This document shows positions 1-8,729 of a stretch of DNA of 48,625 nt, one piece after another. Position 1 is the stretch's first letter; the number at the start of each line of letters is the position of its first letter. Origin of the DNA: an uncultured Alphaproteobacteria bacterium (lineage in GTDB: Bacteria > Pseudomonadota > Alphaproteobacteria > Thalassobaculales > Thalassobaculaceae); assembly GCA_902589475.1 (NCBI GenBank), contig CACITD010000016.1:1-48625 (forward strand), written 5' to 3'. A program made the translations under genes and the position numbers. The notes beneath the pieces are model-generated. The model was not told where the DNA came from. It saw only the letters and a list, made by a program, of their open reading frames with translations, and did no database searches.

Positions 1-243
1 TGAGAAATATTCTGGGCTTAACCTGAATTCTCTTTTCGATCCAATCGTTTTTGCGGGATATTTGGTGCCCACTTTCGATATGCATGCTATAAAGGGCGTT
101 AGTTGAATCTTGGCCCAAGTTAACTTGTCTTAGTGTTTAAGTAGAGAAACAGGTGGATTATATAAAGCGGACCTGTGTTTTTTATTGTAATCTGCTAACG
201 GCTAAAAATATTTGGATTTTCGTGGTAAGGAATAAAAACAAAA
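1..243. other. Region upstream of gmk, no gene assigned
   Basis: No recognisable gene. One plus-strand frame is open from the window edge (base 2) to a TGA at 104-106. It could be the last 34 codons of an upstream gene, ending in the residues HAIKGVS. A minus-strand frame starting at about base 85 is also open to the edge. I recognise neither peptide, and yicC, often upstream of gmk, is not visible. An AT-rich TATATAAA box at 159-166 could be a -10 for gmk, but no convincing -35 precedes it. Confidence 0.3.
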
Positions 244-876
244 ATGGCGGAAATAAATCGTCGCGGCCTCATGTTGGTACTTTCATCGCCCTCAGGTGCT
301 GGTAAGACAAGTATCTGTAGAGAATTACTTTCGCTGGAAGAAAATTTAAAAATGTCGATATCTGCGACGACGCGGCCGCGCAGACCAGGTGAAGTGCACG
401 GCGTAGATTATAGTTTTATAGATGGCACCCAATTTGACAAACTTATAAAAACGAGTGCGCTGTTGGAATATGCAAAAGTTTTTGACTATTACTATGGCAC
501 ACCAAGAGCTCAAGTAGAGACTTCACTTGATAAAGGTCAAGATGTTCTTTTTGATATCGATTGGCAGGGTACCCAGCAATTAGGAGAACATCTGGAAGCA
601 GACTTAGTAAGAGTATTTATTTTGCCGCCTTCAACTCGCGAGTTAGAGCATCGTCTGAAAAAACGGGCTCAAGACCCCGCGCACGTCGTAGATAAAAGGA
701 TGGCAAAAGCAATGGATGAGATAAGCCATTACCCAGAATATGACTACATAATCATTAATTCAGATCTGTCTGAAAGTGTTAAGAGTGTTAGATCAATTTT
801 ACATGCGGAAAGACTTAAAAGGGGTCGACAAATAGGCCTTATACATTTTGTCAAACAACTGCGTGATGGACGTTAA
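244..876 (+). CDS. gmk: Guanylate kinase
   Basis: Cytosolic enzyme that phosphorylates GMP to GDP with ATP, essential for guanine nucleotide supply. The 210-residue length is normal for the family. The P-loop SSPSGAGKT lies at residues 14-22. It is followed by the GMP-binding segment (TTRPRRPGEVHGVDYSF, about 42-58) and the FDIDWQG motif of the core. The ATG is preceded by an AAGGAA at a rather long spacing, and no alternative start would keep the P-loop. It converges on ksgA, and the two stop regions overlap by 4 bases. rsh at the far end of the window also belongs to guanine-nucleotide metabolism but is not linked in an operon. Assignment is secure. Confidence 0.97.
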   Translation: MAEINRRGLMLVLSSPSGAGKTSICRELLSLEENLKMSISATTRPRRPGEVHGVDYSFIDGTQFDKLIKTSALLEYAKVFDYYYGTPRAQVETSLDKGQDVLFDIDWQGTQQLGEHLEADLVRVFILPPSTRELEHRLKKRAQDPAHVVDKRMAKAMDEISHYPEYDYIIINSDLSESVKSVRSILHAERLKRGRQIGLIHFVKQLRDGR

Positions 877-1730
877 AAGCGGTTTGTTTCTATTAAATTG
901 GCCAATGTGCAAAAATCTTCAAGTGTAAGGTTTTCTGGCCGCTCCTCAGGGTTTATACCGGCTTTTTCAAGTAGTTTGTTGCCTCCAAACATTTTAAAAC
1001 TGCTGCGCAACATTTTTCTTCGTTGATTAAATGCAGTTATGAGCACCTTTTGTAGGGCAGATTTATTAGTTTTGTATAAAGGTTTCTTTCGCGGTAATAC
1101 TTGCACCATTGAACTGATGACTTTTGGTCTAGGTACAAAAGCATTAGCCGGGACATCAAATAAAAACTGCGTCTCGGCAAGCAAATTTACCATTAAGGTA
1201 AGTCTACCATATGCAGAGCTACCTGGTTGTGCACATAATCGGTTGGCGACTTCTTTTTGAATCATTATGGTTATCGCAGAAAGAGGCGGAGTGCTTTCTA
1301 ACCACTTAAAAATTAAGTTAGTTGCTATATTAAAAGGAAGATTTGCAACGACTTGTATCGGCTCTTTACCCAATTCGACCAGTGATATTTCTAAGGCATC
1401 AGCACAAATGACTTTCAATCGTGGTTTCGCTATTTCTTCAAGTTCTCTCAGAATTTGTATGGCTCTTTTGTCTTTCTCTATTGCGATTACTTGAGACGCC
1501 CCTTCTATTAAAAGAGCCCGCGTTAACCCCCCAGGCCCGGCTCCAATTTCTATAACAGTACCGGAATCTAAAGGTTTTGCTGATCGCGCGATTTTTCGGG
1601 TAAGATTAATGTCAAATATGAAGTTTTGACCAAGAGAGCGCCTTGGAAAAAGTTGGTGTTCTCTGATAACTGTATTAAGCGGTTGCATCTCAAGAATTTT
1701 TTGACCTAGTTCGCTCATGAGGTCATCCAA
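873..1730 (-). CDS. ksgA: 16S rRNA (adenine1518/1519-N6)-dimethyltransferase
   Basis: Dimethylates two adjacent adenines in the 3' terminal helix of 16S rRNA during late 30S assembly, using S-adenosylmethionine. The SAM-binding motif IEIGAGPGGLT is at about residues 60-70. The catalytic motif reads NLPFNIAT, where most family members have NLPYN; Phe is a conservative change at that place. The C-terminal region with FNQRRKMLR is typical. At 285 residues the length fits. The start overlaps the end of pdxA by 8 bases (ATGGATGA), so translation is probably coupled. It is the last gene of the lptF-to-ksgA minus-strand series and runs tail-to-tail into gmk. Confidence 0.96.
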   Translation of the reverse strand: MDDLMSELGQKILEMQPLNTVIREHQLFPRRSLGQNFIFDINLTRKIARSAKPLDSGTVIEIGAGPGGLTRALLIEGASQVIAIEKDKRAIQILRELEEIAKPRLKVICADALEISLVELGKEPIQVVANLPFNIATNLIFKWLESTPPLSAITIMIQKEVANRLCAQPGSSAYGRLTLMVNLLAETQFLFDVPANAFVPRPKVISSMVQVLPRKKPLYKTNKSALQKVLITAFNQRRKMLRSSFKMFGGNKLLEKAGINPEERPENLTLEDFCTLANLIETNRF

Positions 1731-2730
1731 AACCTAAACTAGCCAATCTATTCTTGTGAATTTTATGGGCAAGTTTTATGGCTGTGATCATACTATCTGC
1801 GTTTGCATCACCCGATCCCGCAAGATTGAGAGCAGTGCCATGGTCTGGCGATGTACGAACGATAGGTAGCCCAATTGTAACGTTAACGCTATTCCAAAAA
1901 TCTAAAGTCTTAATAGGTATAAGAGCTTGATCATGATACATACAGATTGCGATGTCGTAACTCATCCTAGCGTTCTTAGTAAACATGCTATCGGCAGAAA
2001 CTGGTCCATTAATCCGAAGACCGCTATTCTTAAGGGACTCTATAACAGGTTTTATTATTTGTTCCTCTTCTAATCCTATTGTGCCATTCTCTCCGGCGTG
2101 GGGATTTAAACCGGAGACACACAAGCGCGGGCTATTTATTGAGAAATCAGTTTTAAGAGCAGAATTTGCTATTAAGATAGTCCGTTGAAGAAGGCTTTCA
2201 TTCAGAATTTTTGTTACGTTTGCAAGCGGTTCGTGTACGGTGACGGGCACCACGAGTAGTTCATTTGATGCTAGAAGCATAACTGGTTCTACTTCGGCCC
2301 CGCACAGAGCCGCTAAAAACTCAGTATGGCCAGGATATTGAAATTTTTCTCTCGTAAGTATTTCTTTCTGGATTGGGTTGGTGACAACGGCACTGACTAG
2401 GCCGGTTTTAGCATAGCTAACGGCAATTTCTATTGCTTTGATAACAGCCGGGGCATTTAGCTCCTGTGGCTTGCCAGGCTTACAATGAACTGGAAATTTG
2501 TGTGGTAGTATTGGGAGAGCATTAATAAAACATTCTTGAGTTTGTTCTGGCGAATTGATTATTTTAATAGGCACTTCTAAGTTTGCCTCTTTTGCACGAG
2601 TAGCAACCCTTTCCGCATCATCGATTAAAAAGAAAGGAGGACAAGACTTATCTTTCCAGGCTTTTAATGTTATTTCCGTGCCGATGCCTGCTGGTTCTCC
2701 TGGGGTTATTGCTATCGGTTTTTCTAGCAT
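1723..2730 (-). CDS. pdxA: 4-hydroxythreonine-4-phosphate dehydrogenase
   Basis: Oxidises 4-phosphohydroxy-L-threonine with NAD(P) to a product that decarboxylates to 3-amino-2-oxopropyl phosphate, in the DXP-dependent route to pyridoxal phosphate. The 335 residues open with ITPGEPAGIG, the usual N-terminal signature. They contain the metal and substrate motifs SGLNPHAGENG and MYHDQALIPIK, and the C-terminal block RTSPDHGTALNLAG. The neighbours are surA upstream (39 bases) and ksgA downstream (overlap of 8). The surA-pdxA-ksgA order is shared by many Proteobacteria. PdxA2-type relatives act on other substrates in catabolic clusters, but this housekeeping context supports the vitamin B6 role. 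Confidence 0.95.
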   Translation of the reverse strand: MLEKPIAITPGEPAGIGTEITLKAWKDKSCPPFFLIDDAERVATRAKEANLEVPIKIINSPEQTQECFINALPILPHKFPVHCKPGKPQELNAPAVIKAIEIAVSYAKTGLVSAVVTNPIQKEILTREKFQYPGHTEFLAALCGAEVEPVMLLASNELLVVPVTVHEPLANVTKILNESLLQRTILIANSALKTDFSINSPRLCVSGLNPHAGENGTIGLEEEQIIKPVIESLKNSGLRINGPVSADSMFTKNARMSYDIAICMYHDQALIPIKTLDFWNSVNVTIGLPIVRTSPDHGTALNLAGSGDANADSMITAIKLAHKIHKNRLASLGFG

Positions 2731-2769
2731 TTCTGACCCTTTATATTTTTTACAAAACCAGTAATATTT

Positions 2770-4089
2770 TTATATTTTTATTTCAATAAAAGAACTCTGC
2801 CGAAGATCATAAAGATATTTCTTTGCTAGCTTTTCAAGTTTTTCTCCTTGAAGTTTTAGAGCCACTGCTTCCCGGCTAGGAATGATACTTTTCGGTAATA
2901 ATCTCTGACACACGCTTATAATTGCTATACCACTACTTGTTTTTAAAGGTTTTGAAGGGACCCCAATTTTTAATTTCTGGACTATTTTTCTTAGCTCGGT
3001 GGATAATTCACCCATAAAAAATCCACCTAAATCTTGAAGTTCGCCATCAGGAAGCTGTTCTGAAAGGTCTTTAAATTTTGAGCACGAGTTCACGTTTTCA
3101 AATTTTGTCCTAATTTGCGATAATTTAAGGTCGATTTGTTCTTTTGTATTGTTTTGTTTAGGACTAAAAAGGAGTTGTAAAATCCTAACGCGCGTTTTCA
3201 GCGGATCAAATTCGGTCACTTTTTTTCGAGCCTCGACTTTCAATAGAAGGTATCCGGATTTTATTTTAATTGGTGCTGTTATACCGCCAGTCTTCACTAA
3301 CTTTAACGAGGGCACTAAGAAAGGCTCTAATTGGTCGAAGGTAGTCCATCCTACCTTGCCATAAGAGTTTGCGCTTCGTGCATTAGAGAAGCGTCGGGCA
3401 AGGGCCGAAAAATTTGCTCCTTCCTTTAGTTTGGTATAAATTTCATCGATCAGTCTTTTGGCGTTTTCTTGGCCTCGCGCGATACTATTCTCGATAACTA
3501 TTTCTGACAAAAAAAGTTGGCTGGTACCGATGCTGTCTTCGACTTTTTTTTGGATCTCTCTAATTTCGTCGTCACTAATTTTTAATTGATTTCTATAACG
3601 GATTTGAACAGCTTTAGTCCATCCTAGATTAGTTTCAATCTGTGTAATCGCATCCAATTTACTTAATTTATTTTCAGATAAAAATTTTGACAATTTTCCT
3701 TTTGAGATTTTGAGCTGTCTCTCCATAATATTTTTAGCTGAATTTAATTCCTCCAAGGTAATTTTGATTTGTAACCGTTTAATTTCCTGCCTCTCTAATT
3801 CTTCGTCAATAAGCTGTTCCAATACTTGTCTTTTAAATTTTTCACTTAGCATTACTGCTTGTTCGATTTTAGACATGAATCCTATAAATTTTATGCGATC
3901 GCTAATATCCTTTGTCGAAATTATTTTATTATTCACCACTGCAGCTATTTTCACTTTAGACAGATAGTCTTGTTTTATTTTGTCCTCGGCAATGCCATTA
4001 TTGTGGACTGGCACTAATGCGAAAAAAATAAAATAAAGCAGCAATTTAATTACCGGAAAATATGTAGTTGTTTTCATTATTACTGACAT
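2770..4089 (-). CDS. surA: Periplasmic chaperone / peptidyl-prolyl isomerase SurA
   Basis: Periplasmic chaperone that escorts unfolded beta-barrel proteins, including LptD, to the outer membrane. After an N-terminal signal segment (hydrophobic stretch VIKLLLYFIFFALV) comes the SurA N-domain with AAVVNNKIISTKDISDR. Next are a long charged helical region and two parvulin-like repeats, the first around FLSEIVIE...ARRFS...GKVGW and the second ending KPLKTSSGIAIISV. The start is uncertain: GTG at 4107, ATG at 4089 and ATG at 4077 are all in frame without a clear Shine-Dalgarno, and I use 4089. It lies 62 bases downstream of lptD, whose product is a major SurA client. Confidence 0.9.
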   Translation of the reverse strand: MSVIMKTTTYFPVIKLLLYFIFFALVPVHNNGIAEDKIKQDYLSKVKIAAVVNNKIISTKDISDRIKFIGFMSKIEQAVMLSEKFKRQVLEQLIDEELERQEIKRLQIKITLEELNSAKNIMERQLKISKGKLSKFLSENKLSKLDAITQIETNLGWTKAVQIRYRNQLKISDDEIREIQKKVEDSIGTSQLFLSEIVIENSIARGQENAKRLIDEIYTKLKEGANFSALARRFSNARSANSYGKVGWTTFDQLEPFLVPSLKLVKTGGITAPIKIKSGYLLLKVEARKKVTEFDPLKTRVRILQLLFSPKQNNTKEQIDLKLSQIRTKFENVNSCSKFKDLSEQLPDGELQDLGGFFMGELSTELRKIVQKLKIGVPSKPLKTSSGIAIISVCQRLLPKSIIPSREAVALKLQGEKLEKLAKKYLYDLRQSSFIEIKI

Positions 4090-4151
4090 TTTCAAATTTC
4101 TAAACACGCCAACGAATTAAAAAATTAAATTAGCTGAAAGAGTTAATATTT

Positions 4152-6332
4152 TTATAGTGATCCCAAGTCTCTAAAATTGATAAGTAGTAACACTTGATCT
4201 TCAGGTTGCAATTCTTCACCACTCATATCCTCACGTTGATATTGAAGGCCTATTGTAAAACATTCATCAGTATAGGTAACCCCAAGCGATGCTTTTATTG
4301 TTCTGTTGGAATTATCTTTAAAATCCTGCACAAGTTGCAAACTCGAGGTCCAGTTTTCTAACAATTTAGAATTAATTTTAAGATCTAATTGTTCGCGATC
4401 CCCAAACTCTTCAGTCTCACTTTGCTCGTCTATAAGTATATAGTCCAAACCCATAGTGTAATACGGATGAAATAAATTAAGTCCTAATTCAACTCTATTT
4501 GGGCTAAAATTTTCTCTGTCTAGTCTGAAGCGATAGTTAATATTAAAAGCGTCGTTAGGAAAGAAAGTGAACCTTCCAATGTAATCTGACTTTTTATGCT
4601 CTAATCCGGAAGCTTCACCGAAGGAGGAACTTCCTGCAAATCTATAGCTTTGTGCGAGTAATAGTTCGGATTGTTGGCCGTCATCCTTTGCTATTAACGT
4701 TCTTATTCCATAATCGATGCGAGAACCACTTGTAATGCGGTCTGTTCCTGCATATCGATTAAGATCAAAAATATTGGTGTCGTCAAACTCAAACGCCTGG
4801 CTGTCTTCATTAGCGATTTTTGAAGAGTTTTGAGTATCAGGCCCTAAAACAAAATTAATTATTGGTTCTACGATTTGCATGTTGTCTATTTGTTTACGTA
4901 CAAAAGGGTACCGCCAATTAACACCAAACTGAGGAATGATACGAAACTCTCTGTTGTCGGTGCTTGATTTAACGTCTAGACCACCATTCATATTATTCGA
5001 AAAAAATAGGTCTGTTTGCAGCGAGGAATGGAAAGTATAGATTTCTCCTAAATCGCTATAAAACGGCATTTGCAAACCGGTTTTTAAGGAAAGTTTTCGA
5101 CTGTCTACTCCAAGTTCTCGCGTTATGGAACTTATTTCGAGATCTATCTCAGGACGAATGGCATACGCGTTAGGTTGACCCGTGAAGTTATAATTTAACG
5201 TTGGGAAAACAAAAGGTTGTGTTCGCCGGTCATCTGTAACTCGAAGTCCTTGGAATTTATAAAGGCTTAGAGAAGTGTAATTGCGTGACCGGAATCCTTC
5301 CAGAATAGCTCTGCTTGTAAGCACTTCTTTTGTCCCTAAATCGAATTTCCTTTGATAGTTTTTATTGCTAGTTTGTTCTAGATCAAAGCTAGTGCGCCAA
5401 GTGTCGTCGATCGCAAACTTCGCTTCTAAATCAATGCTGCCCTTTAGCGCAACGTCATTAAAGCCGGTTTCGTCCAGGGTATTAGCGATAACTCCAGTTG
5501 TGGTTTTTAAGTCTACATCGCCAAGCTCTAAAGCATGCCTATAATGTGTTTTCAAAATCATACCTTTACGCGTGTAGATAGTAGGCTCTAGTTTAATATC
5601 ACGTGCTTCGTCTATTATTTGAAAATAAGGTTGTCCATATATAAAGCCCTTTTCGTCGGAGTGCCCAACAGTAGGGATCAAAAATCCGGATCTGCGTTCA
5701 ACCGAAGGGTCGGGGTGAATAAAGTAGGGCATATAAAAAATTGGGAGGTCGAATATCTCCAGGAGCGCGCCCTCATATTCTAAATCTTTTGTGGCTTCAT
5801 AGTGGGTGATCTGGTCGGCCTTTATTTGCCAAACGAGTGGCTTATTAGGATCTTCTTTGCAGGGATGGCACGGAGAAAAAATAGCCTCTTTCATTACGTT
5901 TCGATTGCCATCAGACCGTATGGCGGAATTAGCAGCAAATCGGGAACCATCATTCATTAGCAATTTAAAGTCTTTAATAAGGCCACTTTTTAATTTGTCT
6001 GATAAAACCACTTTAGTCGAAAAAAGGACCTCCCCATTGGGTTCCAATAAGATCACGTTACCCTCAGCAGTTACTTCATCTTTTTTTTGCCGGTAAATTA
6101 CCTTATCAGCCAAAAGAATCCTCGAACCGTGTGATAACTCAACATTTCCAAGCGCTATTATAACATCATTTTCTTTTAAATAAGTTATTTCAGCAGCCTG
6201 CAGCAAAGTCTGCCGGTTAGTTGGGCTATCTGCAAATACAGGTTGGTTTATCTGTGTGAGCAAGAATGTGCATAATAAGATTAGTTGAACTAAAATATGC
6301 CATATGGCTTGCGGGTGCTGTTTCAATTCCAT
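4152..6332 (-). CDS. lptD: LPS-assembly outer-membrane protein LptD
   Basis: Outer-membrane beta-barrel that inserts lipopolysaccharide into the outer leaflet at the end of the Lpt bridge. The 726 residues start with a signal peptide ending near VFADS. An OstA-like periplasmic domain follows (about 45-150, with GNVELSHGSRILLADKVIY). The rest is a long barrel rich in alternating aromatic strands, including the conserved FDLPIFYMPYF block. Cysteines 155 and 158 (SPCHPC) and one near the C-terminus (DECFTIG) could form the inter-domain disulfide known in the family, although the spacing differs from E. coli. It is the third gene of lptF-lptG-lptD-surA, starting 3 bases after lptG ends. Confidence 0.95.
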   Translation of the reverse strand: MELKQHPQAIWHILVQLILLCTFLLTQINQPVFADSPTNRQTLLQAAEITYLKENDVIIALGNVELSHGSRILLADKVIYRQKKDEVTAEGNVILLEPNGEVLFSTKVVLSDKLKSGLIKDFKLLMNDGSRFAANSAIRSDGNRNVMKEAIFSPCHPCKEDPNKPLVWQIKADQITHYEATKDLEYEGALLEIFDLPIFYMPYFIHPDPSVERRSGFLIPTVGHSDEKGFIYGQPYFQIIDEARDIKLEPTIYTRKGMILKTHYRHALELGDVDLKTTTGVIANTLDETGFNDVALKGSIDLEAKFAIDDTWRTSFDLEQTSNKNYQRKFDLGTKEVLTSRAILEGFRSRNYTSLSLYKFQGLRVTDDRRTQPFVFPTLNYNFTGQPNAYAIRPEIDLEISSITRELGVDSRKLSLKTGLQMPFYSDLGEIYTFHSSLQTDLFFSNNMNGGLDVKSSTDNREFRIIPQFGVNWRYPFVRKQIDNMQIVEPIINFVLGPDTQNSSKIANEDSQAFEFDDTNIFDLNRYAGTDRITSGSRIDYGIRTLIAKDDGQQSELLLAQSYRFAGSSSFGEASGLEHKKSDYIGRFTFFPNDAFNINYRFRLDRENFSPNRVELGLNLFHPYYTMGLDYILIDEQSETEEFGDREQLDLKINSKLLENWTSSLQLVQDFKDNSNRTIKASLGVTYTDECFTIGLQYQREDMSGEELQPEDQVLLLINFRDLGSL

Positions 6333-6335
6333 AAC

Positions 6336-7445
6336 TTACGAATCTTCCAAGTATAGCAAACTGGTTATCCCGATAAGTGTTGTAACCATCACGGGGGTCC
6401 AGGCAGCAAATACTTCTGGAATCCGGCCTGATAAACCAAGTGCGAAAACCAGATCCGTCATAAAATATAAAAAGAATCCAAAAAATAGGCCACCTAGCAT
6501 CCATTTTTTTGAACTAATTCGTGCTGAAGCCCTTAGTGAAAATGTTGCTGCAATTAAAACCATTGCACACAAAAGCAAAGGCGAAGCTAGAAGGGAATGC
6601 CAATGAAGGCGGTGTCGTACAGCAGAAAAGCCTGCTTTTTCCAATACGCCTATAAACTGGGGTAGTTCCCAAAAAGACATCGCATGTGGAGAAGCAAAAC
6701 TGTCTTGAAGGTTTTCTTTTGTAAGTTGGGTCAAGTGTCTCGAAAAAGCTTGCTTTTGGGGTACACCGTCATCAGTTATAACGACGATATCTCTCAATTC
6801 CCAAAAACCAGCCTTAAGTGTAGCATGTTTAGCATCTATTCTGGCACTAAATATATCCTCGTTCTCGAATATAAAGATCGTAACATTCGAGAGCATCTCT
6901 CCGTCGTCAGAAATCGCTCTCGCATGCAGCACAGAGTGCCCATTGGCATTTTTTTCTCTTATCCACAAACCTCCAGGAGAAAGGCTTAACGCACTGCTTT
7001 GGTTTCTCAAGACGCTATTTTCCAGGGTTTCAAATTTAGCCGTTAAAACAGAAGATACCGGATTAATGACTGATATCCAGAATGTACCAATTATTAGAAC
7101 CACACATATCGAGGGAATTATTATCTGCCAGATTGTAAAGCCAGCAGCATGTGCGGCAACAAGCTCTCTGCTTTTTACAATTTTTGTGAACGCCATCATG
7201 CTACCGAACAGAACGGCAAACGGAAGTATTTTATGACCAATGCTAGGTGCCTTGAGAATAGCCATTTCTAGTATCAAACCTAATGAAATGCTGTCCTTGG
7301 AGGCGCCTCTGCGTAAAAACTCTACTACATCTAAAAGATAGATAACCGCCATAATAATTAAGAAAATACTGAGTACATAAGAGATAAAATGTCTCGCGAA
7401 ATAATTAAATAAGGTTGGTGAAAAAAACAAACCGCTAGCCTTCAT
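6336..7445 (-). CDS. lptG: LPS export ABC transporter permease LptG
   Basis: Inner-membrane permease of the LptB2FG complex that extracts lipopolysaccharide from the inner membrane. The 369 residues have the YjgP/YjgQ layout. Three N-terminal membrane segments (from YVLSIFLIIMAVIYLLDVVEF) are followed by the conserved LVAAHAAGFTIWQIIIPS coupling region. A periplasmic jellyroll of about 140 residues comes next, then three C-terminal segments. It is assigned LptG rather than LptF because it is the second of two homologous genes and carries LLDVVEFLRR near its start, as LptG proteins do. It lies 20 bases after lptF and 3 bases before lptD. Confidence 0.92.
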   Translation of the reverse strand: MKASGLFFSPTLFNYFARHFISYVLSIFLIIMAVIYLLDVVEFLRRGASKDSISLGLILEMAILKAPSIGHKILPFAVLFGSMMAFTKIVKSRELVAAHAAGFTIWQIIIPSICVVLIIGTFWISVINPVSSVLTAKFETLENSVLRNQSSALSLSPGGLWIREKNANGHSVLHARAISDDGEMLSNVTIFIFENEDIFSARIDAKHATLKAGFWELRDIVVITDDGVPQKQAFSRHLTQLTKENLQDSFASPHAMSFWELPQFIGVLEKAGFSAVRHRLHWHSLLASPLLLCAMVLIAATFSLRASARISSKKWMLGGLFFGFFLYFMTDLVFALGLSGRIPEVFAAWTPVMVTTLIGITSLLYLEDS

Positions 7446-7465
7446 TCATCAGCAAGAAAAGACAT

Positions 7466-8575
7466 TCAATAATCTCTCTTCGGTTTAAACTTGAAATTCG
7501 ATGGATATGAGATAAGCGATACGAAGGCTATAGCTAAAGGTGCAGCGACGGCACCGTACATGATGGGGATAAGCATTGCATTCTGTGCAACAAAAAACTT
7601 ACTTCCTAAGACTGTACATTCAACTAACCCTGCTAATATCACTGCAGTGCAGATTCGGAGCGTTTGGCCACGCCTCGAGAATTCACCCTTGAGTAATACC
7701 GCGAGCCCCAAGATTGGGAGTACTATCGCTAAAAGTGGAGACGTAATTCTATAATGTGCTTCTGCTATAAATTTTTTATATTTTTTAGAGCTCTCGGTTT
7801 CGTTGCTAGGATTAAGTAATTCATGCAAAAAATATTCATTTTGATCTTTCCAAGATCGCTGCGACATAGAATTTAATCCGCTAAGGTCGACGGTGTAACT
7901 GTCAAAGTACAGCAATCCGACTTGACCAGTTTTGGTATTTCTGGACTGTCTGTTACCATTGCGCATGAAAACTTGTGGTCCTTTTTCTGTCACTGATAGC
8001 GCCCCACTCTCAGCCATAACTGTTATACTTTCTAGCGAGTTTCTCTCATCGTTGATTATAATTCCAGATAGTCCCCCTTTAAGGTTTCGCTCTCTGATAT
8101 ATACCGTAATGTCTTTCCCAACGGCGTTAAAGGTTCCTTCGCGAAGAAGAATATCTGTGTAATTATGCCGGATTTTGAATTGAAGTTCTTTGAAAGCTTG
8201 ATAAGAAACTGGAATAAAATATAGCGTCATAGAATAACATAGGATTGTAACTATTAATGAAACAAGAAGAACGGGAGAGGAAAGGCGCCAAGGGCTTAAC
8301 CCCGCTGCTACAAGAACGATAATTTCTCTATCTACGAGCATGCGGTTATAGATGTAGAGTGAACTGGCGAAAATAGCGATTGGCATAACAATAGAAAGCC
8401 AAGTTGGTAAAAGTAATATGGTAAGATAAATGAAAGTGGGTAAAGGTAATCCCCTGTTTACGATTAAGTCTATGAAGCGCAGGGATTGGCTTAACCAAAC
8501 CACACAAGTAAGTGATATGACCACTACCATGAAAGCGAGAACAAGTTGCTTGGCAAAGTAGGTGTTTACTTGCAA
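7466..8575 (-). CDS. lptF: LPS export ABC transporter permease LptF
   Basis: Partner of LptG in LptB2FG. It has three N-terminal membrane segments, the motif REIIVLVAAGLSPWRLSSPV, a periplasmic domain (about 130-260, with GKDITVYIRERN) and three C-terminal membrane segments. There is no ATG at the front. A TTG at 8575 sits seven bases after a GGAG Shine-Dalgarno. This gives a 369-residue protein starting MQVNTYFAKQLVLAF, which matches the short amino end usual for LptF. A TTG at 8590 is also in frame but would overlap the Shine-Dalgarno. It is first in the operon and divergent from pepA. Confidence 0.92.
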   Translation of the reverse strand: MQVNTYFAKQLVLAFMVVVISLTCVVWLSQSLRFIDLIVNRGLPLPTFIYLTILLLPTWLSIVMPIAIFASSLYIYNRMLVDREIIVLVAAGLSPWRLSSPVLLVSLIVTILCYSMTLYFIPVSYQAFKELQFKIRHNYTDILLREGTFNAVGKDITVYIRERNLKGGLSGIIINDERNSLESITVMAESGALSVTEKGPQVFMRNGNRQSRNTKTGQVGLLYFDSYTVDLSGLNSMSQRSWKDQNEYFLHELLNPSNETESSKKYKKFIAEAHYRITSPLLAIVLPILGLAVLLKGEFSRRGQTLRICTAVILAGLVECTVLGSKFFVAQNAMLIPIMYGAVAAPLAIAFVSLISYPSNFKFKPKRDY

Positions 8576-8671
8576 TTCTAGGCTCCGCAAAAAATTTAAC
8601 TATAGTGAATTAAACACAAACATACGCGTAAGTCATGTCACTAAGAAGACCAAGATAATATTCTCGTAAGA

Positions 8672-8700
8672 TTGACATTGTCTTCAGGCACAGTTACCCA
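8672..8700 (+). promoter_or_regulatory. Possible sigma-70 promoter for pepA
   Basis: A perfect -35 hexamer TTGACA lies at 8672-8677 in the divergent lptF-pepA spacer, 53 bases upstream of the pepA start. At a 17-base spacing the matching -10 is TACCCA, which is poor, so this is only a candidate. Confidence 0.25.
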
Positions 8701-8729
8701 TTTTACTGCCGTATGTTAAGGAGATAAAA

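Noticed and set aside
5806-6096. Antisense frame within lptD, and similar ones in pepA and the thiolase
   Set aside because: Shadow frames opposite conserved coding sequence, with no ribosome-binding site or domain.
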